From positions 1 to 64,000 of the forward strand of contig NZ_JAPMLV010000003.1 of NCBI RefSeq assembly GCF_026420145.1: a stretch of DNA of 64,000 nt, given 5' to 3'. The position numbers and the translations under genes are program-made. The notes under the pieces are model-generated. The model saw nothing but the letters and a program-made list of their open reading frames with translations, did not search any database and had not been told where the DNA came from. Below, piece by piece: positions 37,013-47,631 of this stretch (positions are counted from its first letter, which is position 1; every line of letters starts with the position of its first letter). This stretch comes from Enterobacter pseudoroggenkampii (GTDB lineage: Bacteria; Pseudomonadota; Gammaproteobacteria; Enterobacterales; Enterobacteriaceae).

Positions 37013-37579
37013 TTACGCCTTCACTCGCTTAATATAATCCCCGAACGCCGTCAGCTGGCCAGAGAGATGGTCGCGCGTGCTCTGATCCACCACCTCACCC
37101 GTTTGCGGGTCGACCTTATTCTGAATCACTCCGCCCATAAATTCCGGCTTGTTCATCACCATCGCATCGAGGAATACCAGGATCTGGCGCAGGTGATACT
37201 GGCAGCGCGCGCCGCCAATCGCGCCCATGGAGCTGGTCTGGATCAGCACCGGTTTGCCTGACAGCGGCTGCTCAGGTAAACGGGACAGCCAGTCGATGGC
37301 ATTCTTCAGGCCACCCGGAACCGAGTAGTTATACTCTGGCGTGACGATGACCACGCCGTCGGCCTGGCGGATCTGTTCGGCCAGCGCCTCAACGCTCTGC
37401 GGGAACCCTTCTTCCTGCTGGACATCCGCATCATACAGCGGAATATCGCCAATAGACGGCAGGGCGCTAATTTCCATACCTGCAGGCGCCAGCTGTGGCA
37501 GCGTGCGGGCTACCATCCCGTTAAATGAACCTTTGCGCAGGCTTCCCAGTAAAGTAACGACTTTCAACGTATCAGACAT
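37013..37579 (-). CDS. chrR: ChrR (YieF), NADPH-dependent FMN reductase / quinone reductase
   Basis: This 188-residue flavodoxin-fold reductase has an N-terminal FMN phosphate loop LLGSLRKGSFNGMVAR (about residues 10-25) and the active-site segment VIVTPEYNYSVPGGLKNAIDW (about 77-97). The E. coli protein reduces quinones by two electrons and can reduce chromate and other oxidised species, protecting against oxidative stress. It forms a likely operon with yieE upstream (36-bp gap). Confidence 0.95.
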   Translation of the reverse strand: MSDTLKVVTLLGSLRKGSFNGMVARTLPQLAPAGMEISALPSIGDIPLYDADVQQEEGFPQSVEALAEQIRQADGVVIVTPEYNYSVPGGLKNAIDWLSRLPEQPLSGKPVLIQTSSMGAIGGARCQYHLRQILVFLDAMVMNKPEFMGGVIQNKVDPQTGEVVDQSTRDHLSGQLTAFGDYIKRVKA

Positions 37580-37615
37580 GATTACTCCTGTTTCATCATG
37601 ATGACCCTGATTGGA

Positions 37616-38362
37616 TCAGCTAAGGGTGAATGCTTTTTCTGCCGGTAAACTGGTTAAACGCATCAGGCGTGCGGCGGGCTCGTTGGCGCGCTCGGGCACA
37701 TCAGGAAGGCTACGCCATCCCTGTTGACTGTCAAATTCCCAGATTTTCATGCGTTCGATGGCGGGGGTAACCGCAATGGACCAAATGAGCACATCCTCTG
37801 CGTCACTGAGCGCCTCTACCAGCGTGGCCTGAGTGGCACGAAGACGTCCGGAGCCTGGCAGCAGCTGCAGCAGGCTGGCGTCGTCTGAGGCGCATCCACA
37901 GAGCTTGCGAATGCTCTGGCGTAAGGTAATGAGCTGGGCTCTGGCTTCGACAGGATCGTTCTGGTTGCGGACCCACAGCTTCTCATTGCTGGAGAGCGGA
38001 TAGTCTTCATGCGCATTACCGCCATGGAAGCTGCGCGTCGCGCGCTGAAGTTCCATATCGAGCCCACAATCCCCTTCGGTGGTCAGCGCGACGCCAATGA
38101 TATTGCCCGCGTAGGCAATCGAAAAACAAGGGAGATCCGGGTCGGCAAAGACCGGACGGCCTTCGGGTTGGGTAATGATATCCGGCAGCTCGCTGGTGCC
38201 GTACAGCATAAACAGCAGTTCTGCGAGAAGCGCTCTGGACGCTAAAAACCGCGTCCTGCGGTGTTCCGGGAGAGTGAGTGCTTCAGTATGACACGCTGAA
38301 GAAATTCTTGCCGATACGAGACGTCCTTCCGTAAGTATCCCTCTTGCAAAGTGCGTAGCCAT
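37616..38362 (-). CDS. yieE: YieE, phosphopantetheinyl-transferase-like protein with altered active site
   Basis: This 248-residue homologue of E. coli YieE belongs to the Sfp/EntD-like superfamily by its FSIAYAG (80-86) and GLDMEL (100-105) segments; these match the usual F-x-I-S-H-S and G-(I/V)-D-x-E motifs, including the metal ligands Asp102 and Glu104. The second motif, normally W-x-x-K-E-A-x-x-K, aligns with LITLRQSIRK (144-153), where the catalytic Lys-Glu pair is Arg-Gln. Activity is therefore doubtful. No acyl or peptidyl carrier protein gene lies nearby. Transcribed toward chrR. Confidence 0.85.
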   Translation of the reverse strand: MATHFARGILTEGRLVSARISSACHTEALTLPEHRRTRFLASRALLAELLFMLYGTSELPDIITQPEGRPVFADPDLPCFSIAYAGNIIGVALTTEGDCGLDMELQRATRSFHGGNAHEDYPLSSNEKLWVRNQNDPVEARAQLITLRQSIRKLCGCASDDASLLQLLPGSGRLRATQATLVEALSDAEDVLIWSIAVTPAIERMKIWEFDSQQGWRSLPDVPERANEPAARLMRLTSLPAEKAFTLS

Positions 38363-38484
38363 TTTTCGCTCCTTGATAATGGTCGTAATCGGTTAAACGG
38401 TTACATGATTATCGCTTAACTTGACTCCTGTTTTAATCAGTAAATGGGAGTAAGAGAAGCCTTAGGACCGAACTTTACATTTTC

Positions 38485-39456
38485 TTAGGCAAAAATTGGA
38501 TCGCTCGCACCGTACAGCGCCTTGATGGTCTCCCGCAGCCAGAGGATTTTTGGATTGTGGCTGTTCCGTTTATGCCAGATCAGCGTGAAGGGAACGGTAA
38601 GCTTTTCAGCCTGCGCTTCGTCAATGGGAATAGGAAGCGCGATCAGCTTCCGCTGGTGGAGTTCATTGTAGTGATGGCAGTAGTGCGGAGCCGTGGCGAT
38701 ATAGTTATGGTTGGGCTGCGCCGCCATAAACATCGCCTGTTCAAAGCCCGGCAGGCTCATGGCGATCGTGCGCTCGCGTCCCATCTCCTTTAGCACCTCA
38801 TCAAGCGCCCAGGTGTCGCTGCGTTCCCAGAAGATGCTGATATGGGGATAGCGCAGGAAGGTCTCCAGATTCCACTCTTGCTGAAGCGCCGGATGATCCT
38901 CGCGCAAATAGACGCAGGGGCGATCGCTGAACAGAATTTCGTAGTCGATAAACCACGGCATCAGCTTAAGCAGCTCGCGGGATCGCGGATGCGTTTCACG
39001 CCCGGTGAAGCCCAAATCCACCTCGCCACGCGTAATCGCGTCCAGCGAGTCGTAATCCCACTGGCGCATTTTCACCGTAGCCTGCGGATAGCGCTGGTTC
39101 ACCTGCTCCAGCAGAGTATTGAAGCGAATCAGCATCAGCGGCGTTTCCGCGGCCAGCACGAACGTCAGCCTGCCCGGAGAATCATGGTGGAATTTATCGA
39201 GGATTTGGTTGCCGATTTGCATCCAGTCAGCCAGATCCTGCTCAAGACTTACCGTCAGTGGCGTCGGCAGCAGCCCTAGCGGCGTTTTGACAAACAGCGG
39301 GTCGTCAAACCAGTCGCGCAGCTTGGCCAGCGATTTGCTCACCGCCGACGGCGTCACGTTCATCCGCTTCGCCGCTTTGGTAACGCTGCGCTCCTGCAGC
39401 AAAAGCTGCAGGCACAGCAACAGGTTAAGATCGAGACTGCTGATGGGCTTCTTCAT
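38485..39456 (-). CDS. yidZ: YidZ, LysR-family regulator
   Basis: This 323-residue LysR-type regulator has a helix-turn-helix at about residues 19-45 ([23 protein letters not shown]) and a C-terminal substrate-binding-like domain. I chose the start at 39456 ([15 protein letters not shown]), matching E. coli YidZ; the longer frame to 39513 lies wholly inside mdtL. In E. coli yidZ has been linked to anaerobic nitric oxide tolerance. The start overlaps the 3' end of mdtL by 32 bp. Confidence 0.93.
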   Translation of the reverse strand: MKKPISSLDLNLLLCLQLLLQERSVTKAAKRMNVTPSAVSKSLAKLRDWFDDPLFVKTPLGLLPTPLTVSLEQDLADWMQIGNQILDKFHHDSPGRLTFVLAAETPLMLIRFNTLLEQVNQRYPQATVKMRQWDYDSLDAITRGEVDLGFTGRETHPRSRELLKLMPWFIDYEILFSDRPCVYLREDHPALQQEWNLETFLRYPHISIFWERSDTWALDEVLKEMGRERTIAMSLPGFEQAMFMAAQPNHNYIATAPHYCHHYNELHQRKLIALPIPIDEAQAEKLTVPFTLIWHKRNSHNPKILWLRETIKALYGASDPIFA

Positions 39457-40600
39457 AGTGCGCCGCGGGCCGGATGACCATAAGTAAGGTAATGCACAGT
39501 ATGCTACAGCCAATCAGAACCCCGATCAGCATATTCAGCGCGTTAAGCCCGATGACCGCCGCCAGCCAAATCCACAGCGACGAGCCGCAGACCTGCGCGA
39601 TCCCCAGCACCGAGCTTGCCACGCCTGCCCGCAGCGAGAAGGGGCCAAGCGCCTGGCTCATCGCCACGCCAAAGCCAACCGAGAACCCGGCGCAAATCAG
39701 GGTAATACCCACCAGCATCACCGCATGTGAGCTGGTGGTCGCCAGGATCGCGCCTGCGGCGAGGAATAAAACCTGTGAGGTCAGCATCAGCGTGCGCTGG
39801 CTGAAAACATTTAGCGCAAACGGGGTGGAGAACGAGACCGCCATACTGACCATGGCGGTTAATGCCATCACCGTTGAATACTCACCGCGATCGAAGCCCA
39901 TGGTTTCCATCAGTAAAACCGGGGAAACGTTTACATAGGTCAGGATCACCGCCACGCTTAACGTGGTCACGGCCAGACGGCTGAGGAAAAAGCGGTTGAG
40001 AAGCTTCTCTGCCGGGTGAATGGTGGCAGTATGGCCGGTATTCTGCGAGCCCGGGTGGGTCTCTTTCAGCACGGCGATGGATAAGGTAAACACCAGCGCG
40101 CCCATGGCCGCCATGGTCCAGAACAGGCTCTGCCACGGGAATTTCAGCATGATCAGATATCCCACGACCGGGGCCAGCACCGGGATGATGCAGGTAATAC
40201 CGTTCAGCATCGAGAGTACCTTAGCGCGACGCTGGGCGCTTAGGGTGTCTCGCAAAATGGCAAACGCCACCACGTAGCAACCACCGGCGCCAATACCCTG
40301 GATAAACCGTCCGGTCAGGAACACGGTGCTGTTCTGCGCCTGCGAGCAGAGAAGAGAAGCCAGGGCAAAAATGATGGCGCCGGTTATGGCGACAGGCTGA
40401 CGGCCTGCCTTATCCGCGATCTTCCCGGCAAACACCATCGACGACGCCATCCCCGCGAGGTAGGCCGAAAACGCAATATGCAGCTGCGCTTCGCTGGCAC
40501 CCAGATCGCGGGCGATGTGCGGTAATCCCACCAGATACATATCAATACCAGACGGATAAAGCAGAACTAATGCGAAACTACAAAACAGAAAACGCGCCAT
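39425..40600 (-). CDS. mdtL: MdtL, MFS multidrug efflux transporter
   Basis: This 391-residue Bcr/CflA-type MFS transporter has 12 predicted helices. Loop 2-3 carries [14 protein letters not shown] (about residues 59-72), and motif C is [13 protein letters not shown]. In E. coli overexpression confers chloramphenicol tolerance. In E. coli the gene sits downstream of tnaCAB; here it follows mnmE directly. yidZ starts within its last codons, so the pair is co-translated. Confidence 0.94.
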   Translation of the reverse strand: MARFLFCSFALVLLYPSGIDMYLVGLPHIARDLGASEAQLHIAFSAYLAGMASSMVFAGKIADKAGRQPVAITGAIIFALASLLCSQAQNSTVFLTGRFIQGIGAGGCYVVAFAILRDTLSAQRRAKVLSMLNGITCIIPVLAPVVGYLIMLKFPWQSLFWTMAAMGALVFTLSIAVLKETHPGSQNTGHTATIHPAEKLLNRFFLSRLAVTTLSVAVILTYVNVSPVLLMETMGFDRGEYSTVMALTAMVSMAVSFSTPFALNVFSQRTLMLTSQVLFLAAGAILATTSSHAVMLVGITLICAGFSVGFGVAMSQALGPFSLRAGVASSVLGIAQVCGSSLWIWLAAVIGLNALNMLIGVLIGCSILCITLLMVIRPAAHYEEAHQQSRS

Positions 40601-40668
40601 AAACCCCCCATAGATGCAGGCATGCAGGATAGGGGGTGAAAAGGGATTAGGCGAGTTGCCATTTGGAC

Positions 40669-40699
40669 AATGGTGATTTCCCAGGAGGAAATCACCATT
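40669..40699. other. Perfect 13-bp hairpin between mnmE and mdtL
   Basis: AATGGTGATTTCC (40669-40681) and GGAAATCACCATT (40687-40699) are separated by five bases. It is 12 bp after the mnmE stop. No strong T-run follows on either strand, so termination is plausible but not typical. Confidence 0.6.
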
Positions 40700-40711
40700 A
40701 ATTAGCGGGCA

Positions 40712-42076
40712 TTACTTACCAATACAGAAGCTCGAGAAGATCCTTCCCAGCAGATCGTCCGACGTAAACTCCCCGGTGATTTCGCTCAGATTCTGCTGCG
40801 CCAGACGCAGCTCTTCCGCCAGCAGTTCACCCGCCCACGCGCCGATCAGCTGTGCTTTACCCTGAACAAGGTGATTTGCCGCCTCTTCCAGCGCCTGCAG
40901 GTGACGACGACGCGCCAGGAAGCCGCCTTCCATGCTGGTGTCAAAGCCCATGCTCTGCTTGAGATGGTTACGCAGGTCGTCAACACCTTCACCGGTCCGC
41001 GCCGACAGGCGAATCAGTGAGTGACCATTCACATCGCTAATGCCGAGCGTTTCGCCGGTCACGTCTGCTTTGTTACGCACCACGGTGATCGGCAGTTTCG
41101 CCGGCAGACGGGCGATAAAGTCTGGCCAGATCTCAGCCGGGTCAACGGCGTCGGTGGTGGTGCCGTCCACCATAAACAGCACGCGGTCGGCCTGCTCGAT
41201 CTCCTGCCAGGCGCGCTCGATACCGATACGTTCCACTTCGTCGCTGGCATCGCGCAGACCGGCGGTATCAATGATGTGTAGCGGCATCCCGTCGATATGG
41301 ATATGCTCACGCAGCACGTCGCGGGTGGTCCCGGCAATGTCGGTGACGATCGCCGCTTCACGGCCCGCCAGGGCGTTCAGCAGGCTCGATTTCCCGGCGT
41401 TAGGGCGTCCGGCAATCACCACCTTCATCCCTTCACGCAGCAGGCTGCCCTGGCGCGCTTCGGCACGGACGGCGTCGAGATCGGCCATCACCTGGTTGAG
41501 CTGGGCTTCGATTTTGCCGTCAGAGAGGAAGTCGATCTCCTCGTCCGGGAAGTCGATAGCCGCTTCCACGTAGATGCGCAGGTGAGTAAGTGCTTCCACA
41601 AGGTGATTCACACGCGCGGAGAATGCCCCCTGCAGCGAGTTCAGGGCGGAGCGGGCCGCCTGTTCGGAACTGGCATCGATCAGGTCTGCAATGGCCTCCG
41701 CCTGCGCCAGGTCGAGCTTGTCGTTGAGGAAGGCACGCTCGGAGAACTCGCCCGGCTTCGCAATGCGCAGGCCCGGCAGGGTCAGAATACGTTTTAACAG
41801 CAGGTCGAGGATAACCGGCCCGCCGTGGCCCTGAAGCTCCAGCACGTCTTCACCGGTAAAGGAGTTCGGGCCGGGGAACCACAGCGCAATGCCCTGGTCC
41901 AGCGGCGTGCCGTCGGTGTCCTTAAACGGCAGGTAATCAGCGTAGCGCGGCTTTGGCAGTTTACCCAGCACCGCTTCGGCCACCTCGCGCGCCTTCAGGC
42001 CGGAGATGCGCAGAATGCCTACACCACCGCGTCCCGGTGGGGTTGCCTGGGCGACGATAGTGTCGTTATGGCTCAT
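40712..42076 (-). CDS. mnmE: MnmE (TrmE), tRNA-modifying GTPase
   Basis: This 454-residue partner of MnmG in wobble-uridine modification has an N-terminal tetrahydrofolate-binding domain, a helical domain and an inserted G domain. G1 is GRPNAGKS (223-230), G3 DTAGLRDA and G4 NKAD; the C-terminus is the essential CIGK with its conserved cysteine (451). The length equals that of E. coli. Confidence 0.98.
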   Translation of the reverse strand: MSHNDTIVAQATPPGRGGVGILRISGLKAREVAEAVLGKLPKPRYADYLPFKDTDGTPLDQGIALWFPGPNSFTGEDVLELQGHGGPVILDLLLKRILTLPGLRIAKPGEFSERAFLNDKLDLAQAEAIADLIDASSEQAARSALNSLQGAFSARVNHLVEALTHLRIYVEAAIDFPDEEIDFLSDGKIEAQLNQVMADLDAVRAEARQGSLLREGMKVVIAGRPNAGKSSLLNALAGREAAIVTDIAGTTRDVLREHIHIDGMPLHIIDTAGLRDASDEVERIGIERAWQEIEQADRVLFMVDGTTTDAVDPAEIWPDFIARLPAKLPITVVRNKADVTGETLGISDVNGHSLIRLSARTGEGVDDLRNHLKQSMGFDTSMEGGFLARRRHLQALEEAANHLVQGKAQLIGAWAGELLAEELRLAQQNLSEITGEFTSDDLLGRIFSSFCIGK

Positions 42077-42100
42077 GGTTGCTCTCGTTCAATACAAATA

Positions 42101-42131
42101 AAAAAGGCGGTCAATCGACCGCCCTTATTTT
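42101..42131 (-). terminator. Terminator between yidC and mnmE
   Basis: On the minus strand GGCGGTC / GACCGCC form a 7-bp stem with a four-base loop, followed by TTTTT. It lies shortly after the yidC stop. Confidence 0.8.
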
Positions 42132-42148
42132 AGCGTTAACTTACCGAA

Positions 42149-43792
42149 TCAGGACTTTTTCTTTTCGCGGCTATGCAGGCCACGTTTTTCCAGACCACGG
42201 TAAATCAGCTGCTGCTGGATGATGGTCACCAGGTTGCTGACGATATAGTACAGCACCAGACCTGACGGGAACCACAGGAAGAACACGGTGAAGATGACCG
42301 GCATAAAGGTCATGATCTTCTGCTGCATCGGGTCGGTCACGGTGGTCGGCGACATCTTCTGGATGAAGAACATCGTCACGCCCATCAGGATCGGCAGGAT
42401 GTAGTACGGGTCCTGTGCGGACAGGTCATGGATCCACAGGGCGAACGGCGCGTGGCGCAGCTCAACGGAACCCATCAGCATGTAGTACAGCGCAAGGAAG
42501 ATTGGCATCTGAATCAGCAGCGGGAAGCAACCACCCAGTGGGTTCACTTTCTCTGCTTTGTACAGGGCCATCATCTCCTGGCTCTGACGCTGTTTGTCAT
42601 CGCCCAGACGCTCACGCATTGCCTGAATCTTCGGCTGCAGCATGCGCATCTTCGCCATGGAGGTGTACTGCGCTTTGGTCAGCGGGTACATGATGCCACG
42701 AACGATGAAGGTGATAACGATGATGGAGAAGCCCCAGTTACCCAGGAAGCTGTGGATGAACTTCAGCAGCTTAAACAGCGGCTGAGAGATGAACCACAAC
42801 CAGCCGTAATCTACGGTCAGATCCAGGTGCGGCGCAACAGCGGCCATTTTGTCCTGAATTTCCGGGCCGACCCACAGGGTGCTTGCCAGCTTACCGGTTT
42901 GACCCGGCTGAACCAGAACCGGCTGAGATTTGTAGCCGATGGCTGCAAGACCGTTACCCAGGTTCGCGGTATAGAAGTTGTTGGTACCGTCGTTATTTGG
43001 CACCCACGCAGTGGCGAAATACTGCTGCAGCATTGCCACCCAACCGCCTTTAGCGCTGACGTTCAGGTTTTCGTTATCGGCAATGGTGTCGAATTTGTAT
43101 TTCTCATACTTCGCGTCTGGCGTGGAGTACGCCGCGCCACGGAAGGTATGCAGCGCAAAGTTGCTGCTTCCGGTATCACGGTGTGACGGCAGATTGATGG
43201 ACTGCTTCAGCTGGCCAAAGGTCGACAGCTCCAGCGGTTTCGCACTGGCGTTCTGTACGCTGTAGCCCACGTTCACCGCATATTCACCGCGTTTCAGGGT
43301 GAAGGTTTTGGTGAAGGTGTTGCCTGCGGCGTCGGTGTACGTCATCGGGATCGCGAGTTCGTTCTGACCATCAGCCAGCACAAAGGTGTCGTTCTCGACG
43401 GTATACAGTGGACGCGCACCGTTAGCCGGATTATCCGGGCCATCACGACCGGTCAGGCCGCTCTGCGCCTGGTAGATAAACTCAGGCGTGGTTTCCAGTA
43501 ACTGGAACGGTTCGTTAGACTTCAGCTCTTTCGGGTAGGTTAACAGCAGCGCCTGCTCAACATCACCACCACGGGTGTTGATTGTCAGCTCAAGCACATC
43601 GGTCTTAACCGTAATCTGTTTCCCCTGGCCACTGGCCGGTACGCCCTGGTCGGCGGCGCTACCCGCTGCGGTGGTCGTAGTCTGCGTGACCTGCTGCTGG
43701 GGTTGAGGATTTTTATCCTGCTCCCACGCCTGCCAGATCATGAAAGACACGAACAACAAAGCGATGATAAGAAGATTGCGTTGCGAATCCAT
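42149..43792 (-). CDS. yidC: YidC, membrane protein insertase
   Basis: This 547-residue Oxa1/Alb3-family insertase has an N-terminal anchor (residues 6-20), a large periplasmic beta-supersandwich domain (about 55-345) and five C-terminal helices. The conserved arginine in the hydrophilic groove lies in [14 protein letters not shown] near residue 365. The cytoplasmic hairpin and basic tail ([16 protein letters not shown]) bind ribosomes. It inserts proteins alone or with SecYEG, including subunit c of the ATP synthase encoded at 20.5 kb. It is two bases after yidD. Confidence 0.98.
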   Translation of the reverse strand: MDSQRNLLIIALLFVSFMIWQAWEQDKNPQPQQQVTQTTTTAAGSAADQGVPASGQGKQITVKTDVLELTINTRGGDVEQALLLTYPKELKSNEPFQLLETTPEFIYQAQSGLTGRDGPDNPANGARPLYTVENDTFVLADGQNELAIPMTYTDAAGNTFTKTFTLKRGEYAVNVGYSVQNASAKPLELSTFGQLKQSINLPSHRDTGSSNFALHTFRGAAYSTPDAKYEKYKFDTIADNENLNVSAKGGWVAMLQQYFATAWVPNNDGTNNFYTANLGNGLAAIGYKSQPVLVQPGQTGKLASTLWVGPEIQDKMAAVAPHLDLTVDYGWLWFISQPLFKLLKFIHSFLGNWGFSIIVITFIVRGIMYPLTKAQYTSMAKMRMLQPKIQAMRERLGDDKQRQSQEMMALYKAEKVNPLGGCFPLLIQMPIFLALYYMLMGSVELRHAPFALWIHDLSAQDPYYILPILMGVTMFFIQKMSPTTVTDPMQQKIMTFMPVIFTVFFLWFPSGLVLYYIVSNLVTIIQQQLIYRGLEKRGLHSREKKKS

Positions 43793-43794
43793 CG

Positions 43795-44052
43795 TTAGTG
43801 TTCTCTGGTATCAAAGGGTCCTGGGGGGACGGGGTCGTCTCCACCTGGGTGTAAAGGGTGGCATTTTAATACGCGTTTCACCGTCAACCAACTGCCTTTT
43901 ATCACTCCAAACCTGCGCAATGCCTCAATTCCGTAGCTTGAGCATGTTGGTGTGAAACGGCAGTGCGGCCCGAGTAGCGGACTAATCAGGCGTTGATAGA
44001 CCCGAATGAGGGCTATCAGGACCCGTGAGCCAGGCGACAGTGGCGGCGCCAT
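43795..44052 (-). CDS. yidD: YidD, membrane protein insertion efficiency factor
   Basis: This 85-residue protein has an N-terminal amphipathic helix ([18 protein letters not shown]) and the three-cysteine-type core [19 protein letters not shown], then [13 protein letters not shown]. It helps YidC-dependent insertion. The start lies 37 bp inside the 3' end of rnpA in another frame, so translation depends on rnpA; the same overlap exists in E. coli. Confidence 0.95.
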
Positions 44053-44375
44053 AATTTTTCCAACGCTTCCGAGAGAGCACGGTTATCGAGGTCGGCAACC
44101 CCTTTCTTCGCCACCACCACGAAATCCATTGAAGGCAGTTCGTGCTGACGTAAACGGAAGCTTTCACGCGTCAGACGTTTAATCCGATTGCGTTCATGCG
44201 CACGCTTAACATTTTTCTTGGCGACTGTGAGACCGATACGGGGATGCCCCAGCGAATTTTGGCGGCCGAGGATGGTGATTTGCGGCGTGCCAGCCCGTAG
44301 TGGCTGCTGGAAGACGAAAGTGAAATGAGCGGGAGTTAACAAACGTAACTCCCTGGGAAATGCTAGCTTAACCAC
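44016..44375 (-). CDS. rnpA: RnpA, protein subunit of RNase P
   Basis: This 119-residue basic protein assists the M1 RNA in removing 5' leaders from tRNA precursors. The family signature is [16 protein letters not shown] (about residues 59-74). It starts with GTG at 44375, as in E. coli. It is 16 bp downstream of rpmH and overlaps yidD by 37 bp. Confidence 0.97.
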
Positions 44376-44391
44376 TCAGGGGTTAGCTTTA

Positions 44392-44544
<153 letters not shown>

Positions 44545-44633
44545 CTAAACTTGAATAAATTCACTGACTTTTGCGTATACCCGAACGAGTTTCGAACGAC
44601 TAACGCCTCAGCGTGGGTGATTAAAGAGGCCGG

Positions 44634-44662
44634 ATTGTAATAATTGTACACTCCGGAGTCAA
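44634..44662 (-). promoter_or_regulatory. rpmH promoter
   Basis: On the minus strand -35 TTGACT (44657-44662) and -10 TACAAT (44634-44639) are exactly 17 bp apart, about 100 bp before the rpmH start. Confidence 0.8.
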
Positions 44663-45131
44663 TTCTCTTTCCTTATTTCCCGCGTATTTCCGCACGTTTT
44701 CGCGTGGAAAATGAGCAACGGACGACGCAGGAAGATGAGCATCACGCGCCGGGTCGAGGATTATACGGGCTCAACGATAAAGCGCAAGGATCGTCCCGGA
44801 TCTTCGTTAGATCATTTAAGCAAAAAATTGTCTGTGCTCATTAATTTTTCCAATATGCGGGCTAAATCGTGGGGCACTCCCGTCAGGATCGTTTACACTT
44901 ACCCGGTTTCGGATCTTCCTGTGGATAAATCGGGAAGAATCTGTGAGAAACAGAAGATCTCTGGCTCAGTTTAGGCTATGATCCGCGGTCCCGATCGGGA
45001 TCCCAGGATCCTGGTCAGGATAAATTGCAGATAGCAATTCGCACGTCCCCCTTTACACAGGGTCATGTCGATGTGCGCCAACAATCATGAATATTCAATA
45101 GTTTTCTTTTATTGTTCGAGTGGAGTCCGCC
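44663..45131 (+). promoter_or_regulatory. dnaA control region
   Basis: No gene is evident between the rpmH promoter and dnaA. The region holds a perfect DnaA box TTATCCACA (minus strand, 44920-44928), possible -10 elements TACACT (44894-44899) and TATGAT (44977-44982), and ten GATC sites between about 44789 and 45010. These fit DnaA autoregulation and SeqA sequestration known for E. coli dnaA P1/P2; exact starts are not determined here. Confidence 0.75.
44920..44928 (-). promoter_or_regulatory. DnaA box in dnaA promoter region
   Basis: TGTGGATAA on the plus strand is TTATCCACA on the minus strand, a perfect consensus DnaA box between the two putative dnaA promoters, as in E. coli autoregulation. 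Confidence 0.88.
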
Positions 45132-46526
45132 GTGTCACTTTCGCTTTGGCAGCAGTGTCTTGCCCGATTGCAGGATGAGTTACCAGCCACAGAATTCAGT
45201 ATGTGGATCCGCCCGTTGCAGGCGGAACTGAGCGATAACACGCTGGCTTTGTATGCGCCAAACCGTTTTGTGCTCGATTGGGTAAGGGACAAGTACCTTA
45301 ATAACATCAATGGACTGCTGAACGATTTCTGCGGGTCAGATGCCCCACAGCTGCGCTTTGAAGTGGGTACAAAGCCGGTCACCCAAACCGTTCGTGAAAC
45401 CGTGAACGTCGCAGCGCCTGCTCAGGCCGCTCCTGCTCCGGCCCCTCGCGTCGCCCCCGCTCGTCAGGGCTGGGATAATGTTCCCGCACCGGCTGAGCCA
45501 ACCTACCGCTCTAACGTTAACGTGAAACACACGTTCGATAACTTCGTTGAAGGTAAGTCGAACCAGCTGGCGCGCGCGGCGGCTCGCCAGGTTGCTGATA
45601 ACCCCGGTGGAGCCTACAACCCGCTGTTCCTGTATGGCGGCACGGGTCTGGGTAAAACGCACCTGCTGCATGCGGTGGGCAACGGCATTATGGCGCGCAA
45701 GCCCAATGCCAAAGTGGTGTATATGCACTCCGAGCGCTTCGTTCAGGACATGGTAAAAGCCCTGCAAAACAATGCGATCGAAGAGTTTAAACGCTACTAT
45801 CGTTCCGTTGACGCGCTGCTGATCGATGACATTCAGTTCTTTGCTAATAAAGAACGATCGCAGGAAGAATTTTTCCACACCTTCAATGCCCTGCTGGAAG
45901 GTAATCAGCAGATCATTTTGACCTCGGATCGCTATCCAAAAGAGATCAACGGCGTTGAAGATCGTCTGAAATCCCGCTTCGGCTGGGGCCTGACCGTGGC
46001 GATCGAGCCACCGGAGCTGGAAACCCGCGTCGCGATCCTGATGAAGAAAGCCGATGAAAACGACATTCGCCTGCCGGGCGAAGTGGCGTTCTTCATTGCC
46101 AAGCGTCTGCGCTCCAACGTGCGTGAGCTGGAGGGGGCACTGAACCGCGTTATCGCCAATGCCAACTTCACCGGTCGTGCGATCACCATCGATTTTGTGC
46201 GTGAAGCGCTGCGCGATTTGCTGGCATTGCAGGAAAAACTGGTCACTATCGACAATATTCAAAAGACAGTGGCTGAGTACTACAAGATCAAAGTGGCAGA
46301 TTTACTGTCTAAACGTCGTTCCCGCTCGGTGGCGCGTCCGCGTCAGATGGCTATGGCGCTGGCAAAGGAGTTAACCAACCACAGTCTGCCGGAAATCGGG
46401 GACGCGTTTGGTGGCCGTGACCATACGACCGTGCTGCACGCTTGTCGCAAGATTGAGCAGTTACGCGAAGAAAGCCACGACATAAAAGAAGATTTTTCCA
46501 ATCTAATCAGAACATTATCATCGTGA
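45132..46526 (+). CDS. dnaA: DnaA, replication initiator
   Basis: This 464-residue AAA+ initiator has domain I (1-86), a variable linker (about 87-130, rich in Ala/Pro), an ATPase domain with Walker A GGTGLGKT (169-176) and Walker B LLIDDIQF, and a C-terminal DNA-binding domain with [19 protein letters not shown] chose GTG 45132 (MSLSLWQQ), as in E. coli; an in-frame GTG four codons upstream is less likely. It is three residues shorter than E. coli DnaA, the difference being in the linker. It acts at oriC about 29 kb away. Confidence 0.98.
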   Translation: MSLSLWQQCLARLQDELPATEFSMWIRPLQAELSDNTLALYAPNRFVLDWVRDKYLNNINGLLNDFCGSDAPQLRFEVGTKPVTQTVRETVNVAAPAQAAPAPAPRVAPARQGWDNVPAPAEPTYRSNVNVKHTFDNFVEGKSNQLARAAARQVADNPGGAYNPLFLYGGTGLGKTHLLHAVGNGIMARKPNAKVVYMHSERFVQDMVKALQNNAIEEFKRYYRSVDALLIDDIQFFANKERSQEEFFHTFNALLEGNQQIILTSDRYPKEINGVEDRLKSRFGWGLTVAIEPPELETRVAILMKKADENDIRLPGEVAFFIAKRLRSNVRELEGALNRVIANANFTGRAITIDFVREALRDLLALQEKLVTIDNIQKTVAEYYKIKVADLLSKRRSRSVARPRQMAMALAKELTNHSLPEIGDAFGGRDHTTVLHACRKIEQLREESHDIKEDFSNLIRTLSS

Positions 46527-46530
46527 CGCT

Positions 46531-47631
46531 ATGAAATTTACCGTTGAACGTGAACATTTATTAAAACCGCTGCAACAGGTGAGTGGCCCATTAGGTGGCC
46601 GCCCAACGCTGCCTATTCTCGGAAACCTGCTGCTTCAGGTCGCGGACGGTACGCTGTCGCTGACCGGTACAGATCTGGAAATGGAAATGATCGCGCGCGT
46701 TACGCTGACGCAGCCGCACGACGCGGGCGCGACCACGGTTCCGGCACGTAAATTCTTTGACATCTGCCGCGGGCTGCCGGAAGGCGCTGAAATCGCCGTG
46801 CAGCTGGAAGGCGACCGTATGCTGGTGCGCTCTGGCCGCAGCCGTTTCTCGCTCTCCACGCTGCCTGCTGCGGACTTCCCAAACCTGGACGACTGGCAGA
46901 GCGAAGTGGAATTCACCCTGCCACAGGCGACGATGAAGCGTCTGATTGAAGCCACGCAGTTCTCCATGGCGCATCAGGACGTTCGTTACTACTTAAACGG
47001 CATGCTGTTCGAAACCGAAGGTGAAGAGCTGCGTACCGTGGCCACCGACGGCCACCGTCTGGCGGTCTGTTCTATGCCGATTGGCGATTCACTGCCAAAC
47101 CATTCGGTGATCGTGCCGCGTAAAGGGGTGATTGAGCTGATGCGTATGCTCGACGGTGGCGACACGCCGCTGCGCGTGCAGATCGGCAGCAATAACATCC
47201 GCGCCCACGTGGGCGACTTTGTCTTCACATCGAAGCTGGTTGACGGTCGTTTCCCGGATTATCGCCGCGTATTGCCGAAGAACCCGGACAAAACGCTGGA
47301 AGCAGGCTGCGACAGCCTCAAGCAGGCCTTTGCCCGTGCCGCGATCCTCTCTAACGAGAAATTCCGCGGCGTGCGCCTGTACGTGAGTGAAAACCAGATC
47401 AAAATCACCGCTAACAACCCGGAGCAGGAAGAGGCAGAAGAGATTCTGGACGTCACCTACGCCGGGGCTGAGATGGAAATCGGCTTCAACGTCAGCTACG
47501 TGCTGGATGTGCTGAACGCGCTGAAATGCGAGAACGTGCGCATCCTGCTGACCGACTCCGTTTCGAGCGTACAGATTGAAGATGCCGCATCACAGTCGGC
47601 TGCCTATGTTGTCATGCCAATGAGACTGTAA
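46531..47631 (+). CDS. dnaN: DnaN, DNA polymerase III sliding clamp
   Basis: This 366-residue beta clamp is three repeated domains forming a dimeric ring round DNA. It ends VVMPMRL, the conserved C-terminus near the protein-binding pocket. It lies 4 bp after dnaA and overlaps recF by one base, so dnaA-dnaN-recF are one transcript. Confidence 0.98.
   Translation: MKFTVEREHLLKPLQQVSGPLGGRPTLPILGNLLLQVADGTLSLTGTDLEMEMIARVTLTQPHDAGATTVPARKFFDICRGLPEGAEIAVQLEGDRMLVRSGRSRFSLSTLPAADFPNLDDWQSEVEFTLPQATMKRLIEATQFSMAHQDVRYYLNGMLFETEGEELRTVATDGHRLAVCSMPIGDSLPNHSVIVPRKGVIELMRMLDGGDTPLRVQIGSNNIRAHVGDFVFTSKLVDGRFPDYRRVLPKNPDKTLEAGCDSLKQAFARAAILSNEKFRGVRLYVSENQIKITANNPEQEEAEEILDVTYAGAEMEIGFNVSYVLDVLNALKCENVRILLTDSVSSVQIEDAASQSAAYVVMPMRL

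Noticed and set aside
44644..44974. Short plus-strand reading frames before dnaA
   Set aside because: They cover promoter elements and the DnaA box, have no good ribosome site and are not similar to anything I recognise.
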